64,000 nt of DNA, taken from Chitinophaga ginsengisoli. GTDB taxonomy: Bacteria > Bacteroidota > Bacteroidia > Chitinophagales > Chitinophagaceae. The notes beneath the pieces are model-generated. The model was not told the DNA's origin and made no database searches. It saw only the letters and a program-made list of their open reading frames with translations. Location of the stretch: positions 124,001-188,000 of the forward strand of contig NZ_PYGK01000008.1 in assembly GCF_003014595.1 (NCBI RefSeq). Reading direction: 5' to 3'. The position numbers and the translations under genes were made by a program. Shown here one piece after another: positions 1 to 7,828 of the stretch (the stretch's first letter is position 1; each line of letters opens with the position of its first letter).

Positions 1-1287
1 GATTATGATATTCTCTACCAGGCTGCAAAAGACAAAAAACTGGCTAACGGCCGGACTTTACAAGAAACACTGTTTAAATACGCTGATGATGCAGAAGGTT
101 TTCGAACAGCCAGTGAGCAGTTGCCATTGTTGACCATTTACGTACCTGAGCTGCCTAACTTCTCAGCAGAAAAATGGCATGCAGAAACGGAGATCCCACA
201 AGTAGCAATTAAACAGGCTGACAAAGCAGGAACCAGCATTTACGATGCAGCAGGAAAAGAAACTGTCCTGGGAAACAGTGATATCCCTGGATTCCCTCTG
301 CTGGTAGTGAAAAGTAATGAGCGTGTGATCAACACAAATGCTACTTCAGATGCCCGGCAGCTGAAAAATGTCTTTTACGCTAATGCGCGTTATTCCTTCG
401 CCTTTCTGGATGATGCATTTGATGGTTCCAAACCTAAAAAGCCCGCACCGTCTAATGAAAGGCTAGCGCTGAGTATAGATCAGACACTCATAGACGCTTA
501 TAACTCGGGCACTGAATGGCAAAGGGATTATATTTACTACGGCATCACACCCACAAATACTGTGGGAAAATTTACCAACCGCTACAGTGAATTTATCACT
601 TCCTTTTCTTTTACTAAGCCGGAACACCTGGGACTGATCTCTACGCATGCAAACGACCCAAAAGCAGTTACCGATAAAGTATTGCAGCGTCCATACTGGA
701 TTGACGGGCGGTTTGAGATCAGGATCAGCATATTTCTCAATTCAAAAAATGCAGTGGGCCAGGAACTCAGGAAGTATTTTACTGCAACAGGGCCAGAACT
801 ATTCACACTTGAGTATGACAGTACAAAATTAGCAATCGGCAACATCTATTTGTACCACTTCACACAGGCCACCCCACGGGTTTATAATCCAAATATAGAG
901 ATCGTGCCGTGGGATCTTGAGCAATACGGCAGCATCTGGAAATTCGTTGTATCTGAATACGATCCGGCTGAAGAAATAACGAGGACAGTTACCAATACGA
1001 CAACCTATGGATCAAATTTTGAAATAAATGTTAGCACAGGAGAAAAACTCAAGATAGGTGGTAAGTTTGGGGCAAGTGCGACAACCACACACACAGAATC
1101 ATATCAGTATAAAACTACTACCGGCTCTCAGGACCTGGCCGAAGGTGTGCTTGATTTTCGTTACCCGGTCATCACCAACATCGGGCAGATCTACATTCCT
1201 TTCATCGGTATGCGTACTATTTACCTTACGTACAAAGTATCTACAGGAACGGTTACTTTTTCAGTCGAGCCTAAAAAACTTTACTAA
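1..1287 (+). CDS. C-terminal part of an unrecognised protein, cut by the left edge
   Basis: The reading frame is open from the first base, so the true start lies outside the window; at least 428 codons are present. The first in-frame start-like codon is a TTG at 121, but the 40 codons before it (beginning DYDILYQAAKDKK) read as normal protein, so 121 is not the start. The visible part is soluble, with no membrane segment. Its last third is rich in Thr, Ser and aromatic residues with alternating polar/non-polar spacing (TVTNTTTYGSNFEINVSTGE), suggesting beta structure. The fragment faintly recalls DUF3103-type proteins, but I cannot confirm that. It faces the minus-strand lipoprotein gene across a region holding a long inverted repeat. 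Function unknown. Confidence 0.7.
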   Translation, partial: DYDILYQAAKDKKLANGRTLQETLFKYADDAEGFRTASEQLPLLTIYVPELPNFSAEKWHAETEIPQVAIKQADKAGTSIYDAAGKETVLGNSDIPGFPLLVVKSNERVINTNATSDARQLKNVFYANARYSFAFLDDAFDGSKPKKPAPSNERLALSIDQTLIDAYNSGTEWQRDYIYYGITPTNTVGKFTNRYSEFITSFSFTKPEHLGLISTHANDPKAVTDKVLQRPYWIDGRFEIRISIFLNSKNAVGQELRKYFTATGPELFTLEYDSTKLAIGNIYLYHFTQATPRVYNPNIEIVPWDLEQYGSIWKFVVSEYDPAEEITRTVTNTTTYGSNFEINVSTGEKLKIGGKFGASATTTHTESYQYKTTTGSQDLAEGVLDFRYPVITNIGQIYIPFIGMRTIYLTYKVSTGTVTFSVEPKKLY

Positions 1288-1349
1288 CATTTAGTCTGCT
1301 CTGAGAGGCATTCTTCATTCCCCACATGCACGGGATGGCCTATAATGGC

Positions 1350-1415
1350 AATGACCAATGATAGCTAACAAAGGGAACGGAAAACATATCCATTTGTTAG
1401 CCATCATTGGTCATT
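1350..1415. repeat. Long inverted repeat between convergent genes
   Basis: Two 23-base arms, 1350-1372 and 1393-1415, are reverse complements except at one position, around a 20-base loop. They lie between the plus-strand gene ending at 1287 and the minus-strand gene ending at 1454, the usual place for a two-way terminator. Neither side carries a clear T-run, and the arms are longer than in the other terminators here, so a small mobile-element remnant or RNA-stabilising hairpin is also possible. Confidence 0.6.
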
Positions 1416-1453
1416 TCTCCGCCGTCAGGAATCACCAGACAGCCTATCACCAT

Positions 1454-1831
1454 TTATTTTACTCTGTCTGCGAATGCTTCAAACATATCCAGCAGACCAC
1501 CTTCAGCATGATCGTCGTCTTTCTTTTTCAGTTTCATATAGACGTCATAACCACTTGCATTGAAATAAACAGTCACTTCCTCGCCTGCCAGCAGCGTAGA
1601 ATCAATTTTGGCTATCTCTTTACCTGTAGTATCTTGTATATTCCCAGCTAGTTTTCCTTCTTTACTTTCCAGATGCATGAGCATTTTAGAGTCGCCCTGA
1701 GGTGTTCCTTTCACCAGCACATTCCATTTACCACTAAAAAAGTCGGCGCCACTTTTGGCTTGTCCCTGAGCACAGGATGAAAATGCGATGGCCAGTAAGC
1801 ATGCGATAAAAATTGATCTTAGTGTTTTCAT
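1454..1831 (-). CDS. Small secreted lipoprotein of unknown function
   Basis: A 125-residue protein with a lipoprotein signal: basic start, hydrophobic stretch and lipobox ending at Cys20 (AFSSC). The mature part (about residues 25-108) looks like one small beta-rich domain, with SGKWNVLVKGTP near its start and paired strands around EGKLAGNIQDTTGKE; the tail is charged and acidic (KKKDDDHAEGG). It starts 31 bases after the stop of the large ThuA/dehydrogenase gene on the same strand, so the two are probably co-transcribed. The domain resembles lipocalin-like small proteins often found beside exported sugar enzymes, but I do not recognise a named family. It may be a partner or chaperone of the large protein; that is inference from position only. 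Confidence 0.75.
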   Translation of the reverse strand: MKTLRSIFIACLLAIAFSSCAQGQAKSGADFFSGKWNVLVKGTPQGDSKMLMHLESKEGKLAGNIQDTTGKEIAKIDSTLLAGEEVTVYFNASGYDVYMKLKKKDDDHAEGGLLDMFEAFADRVK

Positions 1832-1862
1832 AACTTTGGAAATTGGGTTTAAAAAGTATTAA

Positions 1863-4800
1863 TTAGTCTGCCATTTTAAATGTGGTATTCAATACCACCA
1901 TCAGAGAAGATCCGGGCGCTGCGTCTTTATTTTTGAATACAAGGTATATATCATGATAACCTTCTGTCGCCGTAACAGGTAATTGCACTGGTTTACCGCT
2001 GAATATGGAAGCACCCTGTGCATCGCCGATAAACGGTGTTTGTCCCAGCAATTTACCATTCGGATCATCTATGTGAAGTTCAATAATACCACCTGCAGCA
2101 TTTAACTGTGCTTTGGGCGCCATCGCAATAAATTCTATACCGGTAATACCAGTCAGGTCGGTATGCTTCAGTCCTATGTAGCTGCTGCCCTGCGTTGGAA
2201 TAATAAAGCTGTTACCGCCATAGCTCATCTTGGTAGCATCCTTTACGATATCATATTTTGTAGGATTAATACTTGGATTACGCAGCGTGATAGAATCTAT
2301 AGATGTTATACCTGGTAAGCCATTATTGCCTCTGTCGGTATATCTTGCGTTAAAGACGAAAATACCATTACCTTTATCGCCCGCTGGTATCTTTGCCGTG
2401 TACGTTCCTTCTGACGCCAATGATTTAACGGCAGGTTTCGGCGTGGATAAGCTCAGAATGTATTTAATCATTTCGGCGGCATCATCTGCTGACAGCTGCG
2501 GATGTGCAGGCATTGGCACATCCCCCCAGGCACCCTTTCCTCCGGATATCGTCTTCTTTACCAGCTTTTCAACTATACTACTATTGCCCTGGTATTTCTT
2601 AGATACAGCAAAATAAGCCGGACCAATGGACTTTTTATAATCACTGTGGCAGGATCTGCAATCGCTCGCGCTCAGCAACTTCAACCCTTTCGCATTATTG
2701 GATGCAGCAGTGGGTGTGTTATGACCTGTTTCAACAATCGCATTCGCCTGGTCTGGCATCACATAATCCATATTTACAATCACATTCACTGGCTTTATCT
2801 TACCACCAGATAAAGTACCATCTTCCCTATCCTTTACATCAACTTTGTATTTATAAGATTTACCAGCTACATAAAAACTCCTGTTGATTTTACCAATGTC
2901 AAACCTGACATCCGGTGCTTCATTCCCTGCTGTTAATTCCATTGACTGTGTGGATACTCCACCCTTATTATCAGATACAGTCAGGCTGGCCTTATATAGC
3001 CCCGGTTTTGAAAAAGTAATAGCGGCATCCATTCCTGCCATTGTCTGCGCAAAGCCATTTTTAGAAGTTATCTTCCAGGTATACTTCAGGGTATCTCCAT
3101 CCGGGTCCGTTGTTCCATTTGCAGACAATTTGATATTTAATGGCATAGCCCCGCCAGATTTATCCGTCGACATCTGGATCACAGGCTTCCTGTTGCCCGC
3201 ATTGTATTCAATGCGTACCAGCCTGGCGTCGTCATTTGCAGAGAACCAACCGGAGCCATATTCAAGCATATAGAGATCGCCATTATCCGCGAATTCCATA
3301 TCCATCGGGTTACTGAATTTATAGCTGGGCATCACCCTTTCCATTGATAGGTAGTTGCCGTCCTTGTCCAGCGTTACCGCCATGATCCATCCACGCATCC
3401 ATTCATATATCAATAATTTGCCATCATAATATTTAGGGAAAGCGTGTGCCGCATTCTTAAAATCCTCGCTATGAAAAACAGGACCGGCCATCGCGGTTCT
3501 TCCACCGCTGCCTAACAGGGGGAATTCTTTCGATGCACCATAAGGATACCATATGAATGCTTTCTGTGCCGGAGGTAACTCATTCAGGCCAGTATTATTG
3601 GGAGATGTATTGACAGGCTTTGCGGGATTGAATTTTTCAGCAACAGCATTGGTGACAAAGTTCACTCTTGCGTAAGCTATATTATCCCCTACAAAATAAG
3701 GCCAGCCAAAATTGCCTGCTCTTCTCGCCTGATTTACTTCATCGTAACCTGCAGGGCCTTTCAATGAATCAGCGTCATTTGCATCCGGTCCTACTTCACC
3801 CCAATATAAAAATCCTGATTTCTTGTCTACAGCTATCCTGAATGGGTTTCTGTCGCCCATAATGTAAATTTCCGGCCGGGTCTTAGGCGTTCCTTTCGGG
3901 AAAAGATTGCCTTCCGGTACAGTATAAGAGCCGTCTGCCTGTGGTTTGATACGAATAATCTTGCCCCTTAAATCATTTGTATTAGCGGAAGACTTTTGCG
4001 CATCCCAGGGTGATCTCAATTCGCGTTCGTCAATAGGCGCATAGGCAGTCGCCCGAGGACTTGTATTATCTCCGGTAGACAGATACAAGTTCCCCTTGCC
4101 ATCCCAGCTTATTGAACCGCCCGTATGGCAACATTGCTCACGTTGTGTGGTTACTTCAAGCAGTACCTTTTTAGATTTTAAATCAAGTATATCACCGTTT
4201 AATGTATACCTCGTGAGGATATTTTGCGATTTAGCAGGATCGGAGTAATACAGATATATCCAATGGTTCGAAGCAAAATCCGGGTCCTTGTTCAATCCCA
4301 ATAAACCATCCTCTGCTTCAGACTCCTTACCCTCCCTGTCTTTATACTTTGTACTTACCGGAATCGTAGCAATGGTCTTCAGTTGTTTGGTTTTAAGGTT
4401 GTACAGCTTTACAGCGCCATGCCGCTCAATGAACAGGATGCGTCCGTCGTTTAACACCGTAATTTCCATTGGTTCATTCAGTTTCTCAGCCAGTACTACT
4501 TTGGAAAACCGGTTTTCTTCGGGCTTTGCTTTTGAATAATCCAACGTAACAGGAGCAGTGGCACTCATGGCATATTGAAGGCCAGCCCATAGGTGATTCA
4601 GAAATAATGGTTCTTTAAATGTTTCATCAGTATGCCCCATGTTGGTATAAAACGACCGGCCGCCGTCAAAATCATGATACCAGCTCATAGGATGCTTGTC
4701 ACCGTTCTTGCCGCCTTTATAACTCTTTTCATCAATCGTTACCAGTATGTGTATGCTGGGATCTATTTGTTTGAAGCTATAGAATTCATCGGTGCGTTCG

Positions 4801-5294
4801 AATGTTTCGGGCATATCTTTGGTAGCAAAGCTATTTTTCTCTGCTACGTGGAATGTACCTGTCTGAACGTTGTTAGGCATCGGATGATCCAGAAACCATG
4901 CACCTGCCAGCCTTCCATACCATGGCCAGTCGTATTCACAATCTGTAGCAGCATGAATACCCACAAAACCACCGCCTGCTTCGACATATCGTTCAAATTC
5001 CAGCTGCTGCGCATCATTTAATACATCGCCAGTGGTGCTGAGAAAAACAACTGCATTGTATTGCTTTAAAATCGATGTTCTGAAGAGCGAAGCATCTTCA
5101 GTGAAATCAACCGCAAAGTTTTTTTCGGCTGACATTTTTGTGAACGCCGCTTTACCTGCTGCAATTGAAGAGTGTCTGAAACCTTCCGTCTTGGAAAACA
5201 CAAGTACACGAAGCGATTGGGCATTAGTATAACTCAATCCGAAGGTCAGAATGGCTAATAACAGCACAAAAGCCGATAGATTTTTCCGGGCCAT
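1863..5294 (-). CDS. ThuA / sugar dehydrogenase / PKD / cytochrome c / CBM fusion protein
   Basis: A 1143-residue exported protein with a signal peptide (MARKNLSAFVLLLAILTFGLSYTNAQ). Domains in order: ThuA-like glutamine-amidotransferase fold (about 28-245, with GFRHSSIAAGK and HAATDCEYDWPWYG); six-bladed glucose/sorbosone dehydrogenase-type propeller (about 260-660, with CCHTGGSISWDGKGNLYLSTGD and a calcium-site-like GEVGPDANDAD); PKD domain (about 690-785, DGDTLKYTWKI); class I cytochrome c (heme site C879-R-S-C882-H883, probable distal Met in DVPMPAHPQ); C-terminal beta-sandwich resembling CBM6 (about 990-1140). The propeller family oxidises sugars using PQQ; here electrons could pass straight to the fused heme. 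Whether PQQ is bound is not shown by sequence. It leads a two-gene unit with the small lipoprotein and is divergent from an NrtR-like regulator. Confidence 0.88.
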   Translation of the reverse strand: MARKNLSAFVLLLAILTFGLSYTNAQSLRVLVFSKTEGFRHSSIAAGKAAFTKMSAEKNFAVDFTEDASLFRTSILKQYNAVVFLSTTGDVLNDAQQLEFERYVEAGGGFVGIHAATDCEYDWPWYGRLAGAWFLDHPMPNNVQTGTFHVAEKNSFATKDMPETFERTDEFYSFKQIDPSIHILVTIDEKSYKGGKNGDKHPMSWYHDFDGGRSFYTNMGHTDETFKEPLFLNHLWAGLQYAMSATAPVTLDYSKAKPEENRFSKVVLAEKLNEPMEITVLNDGRILFIERHGAVKLYNLKTKQLKTIATIPVSTKYKDREGKESEAEDGLLGLNKDPDFASNHWIYLYYSDPAKSQNILTRYTLNGDILDLKSKKVLLEVTTQREQCCHTGGSISWDGKGNLYLSTGDNTSPRATAYAPIDERELRSPWDAQKSSANTNDLRGKIIRIKPQADGSYTVPEGNLFPKGTPKTRPEIYIMGDRNPFRIAVDKKSGFLYWGEVGPDANDADSLKGPAGYDEVNQARRAGNFGWPYFVGDNIAYARVNFVTNAVAEKFNPAKPVNTSPNNTGLNELPPAQKAFIWYPYGASKEFPLLGSGGRTAMAGPVFHSEDFKNAAHAFPKYYDGKLLIYEWMRGWIMAVTLDKDGNYLSMERVMPSYKFSNPMDMEFADNGDLYMLEYGSGWFSANDDARLVRIEYNAGNRKPVIQMSTDKSGGAMPLNIKLSANGTTDPDGDTLKYTWKITSKNGFAQTMAGMDAAITFSKPGLYKASLTVSDNKGGVSTQSMELTAGNEAPDVRFDIGKINRSFYVAGKSYKYKVDVKDREDGTLSGGKIKPVNVIVNMDYVMPDQANAIVETGHNTPTAASNNAKGLKLLSASDCRSCHSDYKKSIGPAYFAVSKKYQGNSSIVEKLVKKTISGGKGAWGDVPMPAHPQLSADDAAEMIKYILSLSTPKPAVKSLASEGTYTAKIPAGDKGNGIFVFNARYTDRGNNGLPGITSIDSITLRNPSINPTKYDIVKDATKMSYGGNSFIIPTQGSSYIGLKHTDLTGITGIEFIAMAPKAQLNAAGGIIELHIDDPNGKLLGQTPFIGDAQGASIFSGKPVQLPVTATEGYHDIYLVFKNKDAAPGSSLMVVLNTTFKMAD

Positions 5295-5344
5295 GATGTC
5301 AATATTTATGTGGGTAATGGTTAATGACTGTCTTTCTTAACGCC

Positions 5345-5357
5345 AATGTTTAACATT
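5345..5357. promoter_or_regulatory. Short palindrome upstream of the ThuA fusion gene
   Basis: AATGTT and AACATT flank a single T, a perfect 13-base palindrome about 50 bases before the start codon of the minus-strand fusion gene. The position suits an operator or 5' leader hairpin. Such A+T-rich palindromes also occur by chance. Confidence 0.3.
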
Positions 5358-5466
5358 AAAATAGCTATCGGCCTTCTTTCATATTGCCGTTATCAACAGG
5401 GCTAAACACCAGATGCATATGATATTCGTTAATATTGGGACAGGTTTGTCATAGTGGGCGCCCGAC

Positions 5467-5489
5467 TGCACAATCTAATATATTGTGCA
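5467..5489. promoter_or_regulatory. 23-bp palindrome, candidate operator of the adjacent NrtR-like regulator
   Basis: TGCACAAT (5467-5474) and ATTGTGCA (5482-5489) are perfect inverted repeats, and the 7-base spacer is itself partly symmetric (TAATA). The site lies inside the 366-base divergent space between the fusion gene and the NrtR-like regulator, which otherwise holds no gene. NrtR-family regulators bind palindromes of about this length, so this is the best candidate operator in the space. Binding is inferred. Confidence 0.5.
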
Positions 5490-5578
5490 ATTGCTCTCCA
5501 TAACGTGTAAATGACGGAATAAATCTAAGAGGAGTTTCTCAATCAACAAAATTTATTTCGTCAAAATGACAGAATATG

Positions 5579-5586
5579 TAACTTTG
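5579..5586 (+). promoter_or_regulatory. Bacteroidota-type -7 promoter element for the NrtR-like gene
   Basis: TAACTTTG matches the Bacteroidota -7 consensus TAnnTTTG exactly, about 75 bases before the ATG of the NrtR-like regulator. A TTT-containing stretch near 5556 sits at about the right distance for the -33 element but is a poor match. Confidence 0.45.
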
Positions 5587-5660
5587 GAAACGGCTACCAT
5601 CATACAATCAATTGTGAATGAATTAAATAAGGAGTAGTTCTGACACTAATAAAGGGTGAT

Positions 5661-6434
5661 ATGGATATAAAAGAGTTAGAATCCTCGTATTTCGATGACA
5701 AAATCTATGTTAAGAATGTCGCTGTTGATAATGTTATTTTTGGTTACCATGATAAAGAATTGAGAGTATTGCTTCAGCGGCCTACCTCGTTTCCCAAATG
5801 GACAGTGACAGGCGGATATGTACGCAAAACTGAGTCAATTGAAGAAGCGGCAGATAATATTGCATGTATGAGGACGGGGTTAAAAAATCTTTTCCTTAAA
5901 CAATTCAGGTCATTTGGCAATCCTTCAAGAACCAAAGGTGAAAGGGAAATCGTAAAGAAATTCTTTGAAAGCATAGGCATGGAATTGCCTGCTGACTCCT
6001 GGATCTTAGATTACAGTGTATCCATCGCTTTTTATACGCTTACTGAATTTTCCCGGGTAACTGTACAAAAGGCCCCTTTTGATGAGGCCATCGATTGGTG
6101 GCCGGTATCCCAGTTGCCTCCCATGATGTTTGACCATGCATTAATTATAGCCGAAGCGCTAAAAGCATTACAGCATCATATTTATCATTATCCCATCGGG
6201 TATGAACTATTGCCCGAAAAATTCACACTACCTGAAATCCACAGCCTGTATGAGACTATTTTAGACAAGACCCTTGATAACCGGAACTTCACAAGAAAGT
6301 TAATGTCAACCGGAATCGTTAAAAAGCTGGACGAAACGAGGAGTATCGGGGCACACCGGTCTCCTTACCTTTATAAGTTTGACAAAAGGAAGTATGACAC
6401 CGCTTTAAAGAAAGGCATTTTTCTGGCATTTTAG
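5661..6434 (+). CDS. NrtR/AraR-like transcriptional regulator with a degenerate Nudix domain
   Basis: A 257-residue cytoplasmic protein: N-terminal Nudix fold (about 18-160) and C-terminal winged helix (about 175-255). The Nudix box begins GGYVRKTESIEEAADN, but the catalytic REuxEE part reads NIACMRTG, so the metal-binding glutamates are gone and hydrolase activity is unlikely. This is how NrtR-family regulators are built: the Nudix fold senses a nucleotide or sugar ligand and the winged helix binds DNA. Bacteroides AraR, an arabinose sensor, belongs to this family. Later features fit, for example ILDYSVSIAFYTLTEF in the core and FTRKLMSTGIVKKLDE in the helix-turn-helix wing. It diverges from the ThuA/dehydrogenase unit, its likely target. 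The ligand cannot be told from sequence. Confidence 0.85.
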   Translation: MDIKELESSYFDDKIYVKNVAVDNVIFGYHDKELRVLLQRPTSFPKWTVTGGYVRKTESIEEAADNIACMRTGLKNLFLKQFRSFGNPSRTKGEREIVKKFFESIGMELPADSWILDYSVSIAFYTLTEFSRVTVQKAPFDEAIDWWPVSQLPPMMFDHALIIAEALKALQHHIYHYPIGYELLPEKFTLPEIHSLYETILDKTLDNRNFTRKLMSTGIVKKLDETRSIGAHRSPYLYKFDKRKYDTALKKGIFLAF

Positions 6435-6632
6435 TTTCCATGTGATGCTTCGTTTCAGGAAACTTAGCACGATAGTGCTGATCTCCGGAAAGTGGCTTTC
6501 CAGGGCAGCACGCTGTGAAAACGGGCTGCATAGCATCATTCAACTTTGGCTGGATCCATATCCATTTTACGGAAAGGATGCACTAACTTCATGCCAGCCT
6601 TCGAATATAAACCTACGTAATTCATAGTACTA

Positions 6633-7130
6633 ATGTTGACTGATCTCATTGCCCAGGACCTACATGTGATTTTCTGTGGTATTAATCCCGGGTTGAAATC
6701 TGCTGCGGAAGGTCATCATTTCTCCGGACGAAGCAATCGTTTCTGGAGAGTGCTGCATCTGGCGGGCTTTACTCCTTATGAAATCAAAGCTGTAGACGAT
6801 ACGACAATACTGAATTTAGGTTATGGTCTGACAACAGCTGTAGAAAGAGCGACCGCACGTGCAGATGAGCTTTCAAATGAGGAGTTTCAGCATTCCATTG
6901 AAGCTTTCAAAAGCAAAATGATACATTTCCGGCCCAAACACATCGCATTCCTTGGAAAGCCTGCTTATATAGCATTTACAGGGAAAAAGCGTATTTCATG
7001 GGGGCTTCAGTCTGAAGATTTCTGTGGAGCAAAAGCGTGGGTGTTACCTAACCCCAGCGGACTAAACCGCGGGTTTTCATTGAACGATCTGGTACATCAT
7101 TACGGAGAGATGTATTGCAACATACAGTAG
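6633..7130 (+). CDS. mug: G/U mismatch-specific uracil-DNA glycosylase
   Basis: A 165-residue protein matching the Mug family along its whole length. It removes uracil and ethenocytosine mispaired with guanine, starting base-excision repair. The first signature is VIFCGINPGL, with the catalytic Asn at position 18 as in the E. coli enzyme; the second, NPSGLNR (140-146), forms the loop inserted into the helix. SNRFWRVLHLAGFTP and FLGKPAYIAF are also family-typical. It has no clear operon partner: 198 bases without a recognisable gene separate it from the regulator upstream, and a terminator follows before the convergent ilvBN genes. Confidence 0.95.
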   Translation: MLTDLIAQDLHVIFCGINPGLKSAAEGHHFSGRSNRFWRVLHLAGFTPYEIKAVDDTTILNLGYGLTTAVERATARADELSNEEFQHSIEAFKSKMIHFRPKHIAFLGKPAYIAFTGKKRISWGLQSEDFCGAKAWVLPNPSGLNRGFSLNDLVHHYGEMYCNIQ

Positions 7131-7174
7131 CGACGGTAGATCTATATAAGACCAATGTCAGACCTTCTATATCC

Positions 7175-7206
7175 AAAAAATAACTGCCTCAACGAGGAGG
7201 CAGTTA
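7175..7206 (-). terminator. Rho-independent terminator of the ilvBN unit
   Basis: Ten-base arms TAACTGCCTC and GAGGCAGTTA (7181-7190, 7197-7206) form a perfect stem with a 6-base loop. On the minus strand six Ts follow (7180-7175), so it is a strong intrinsic terminator for ilvN; the hairpin may also end mug transcripts from the other side. Confidence 0.8.
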
Positions 7207-7273
7207 ATTCAAGCCATAGGAATGGGTACATACACACAAACATTCTTTTATCTCAAAAATTTTCAATATTCCT

Positions 7274-7819
7274 TTATACTATCCCGTCAAATTCTCTCAG
7301 TTTTCGGTTAAATCCTTCGCTGTCCTTAATAATAGCCAACCTGGCACTTCTCACGAATTCGATCAATCCATAGGGCTGAAGTACGCTTGTCAGTTCATCT
7401 GTTTCTCCACGTTGACCCGAAACCTCAAAGACAGTATACTCTTTTCTGATAGCGACGGTTCTGGCACCATAGCGACGCAGCAAGCGTTCAACATCGACGT
7501 GTTCTTCAATGACGTTCGTTGCCACCTTGTACATTGCCAGCTCCTGCCAGATGACGTTCTCATTTGTATGGTAATAGACTTTAAGCACCTCTGTCAACTT
7601 TTCCAGATGCCGGGCGAGTTTGCTCATTCCCTGCACCGTTTCATAGATCAGAATATTAAAGCGATGAATACCCTCTACTTCAGATGGAGATGCGTTTAAG
7701 CTTTCAACATTAATCTGACGACGGGTAAAGATCAGACATATCCTGCTTAGTAAACCAACATTATTTTCTGTATAGATGGTAAGATTATACTCTTTCCTGG
7801 GCGAATCCTGTTTAATCAT
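7274..7819 (-). CDS. ilvN: Acetolactate synthase small (regulatory) subunit
   Basis: A 181-residue protein with an N-terminal ACT domain (about 10-85: YNLTIYTENNVGLLSRICLI, then RRQINVESL and the small-molecule site region) followed by the ALS-type C-terminal regulatory domain (about 95-170). It activates the catalytic subunit and gives feedback control by valine. It starts 9 bases after the ilvB stop, a tight operon. The length is normal for short bacterial forms (about 160-180). The usual neighbours ilvD, ilvC and leu genes are absent. Confidence 0.93.
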   Translation of the reverse strand: MIKQDSPRKEYNLTIYTENNVGLLSRICLIFTRRQINVESLNASPSEVEGIHRFNILIYETVQGMSKLARHLEKLTEVLKVYYHTNENVIWQELAMYKVATNVIEEHVDVERLLRRYGARTVAIRKEYTVFEVSGQRGETDELTSVLQPYGLIEFVRSARLAIIKDSEGFNRKLREFDGIV

Positions 7820-7828
7820 ATTTGTGAT

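Noticed and set aside
1357..1651. Plus-strand frame of 97 residues opposite the small lipoprotein
   Set aside because: It is antisense to a gene with a clear lipobox and has no recognisable pattern.
5661..6140. Active Nudix hydrolase
   Set aside because: The Nudix fold is present but the REuxEE metal-binding part is replaced, and a C-terminal winged helix marks a regulator.
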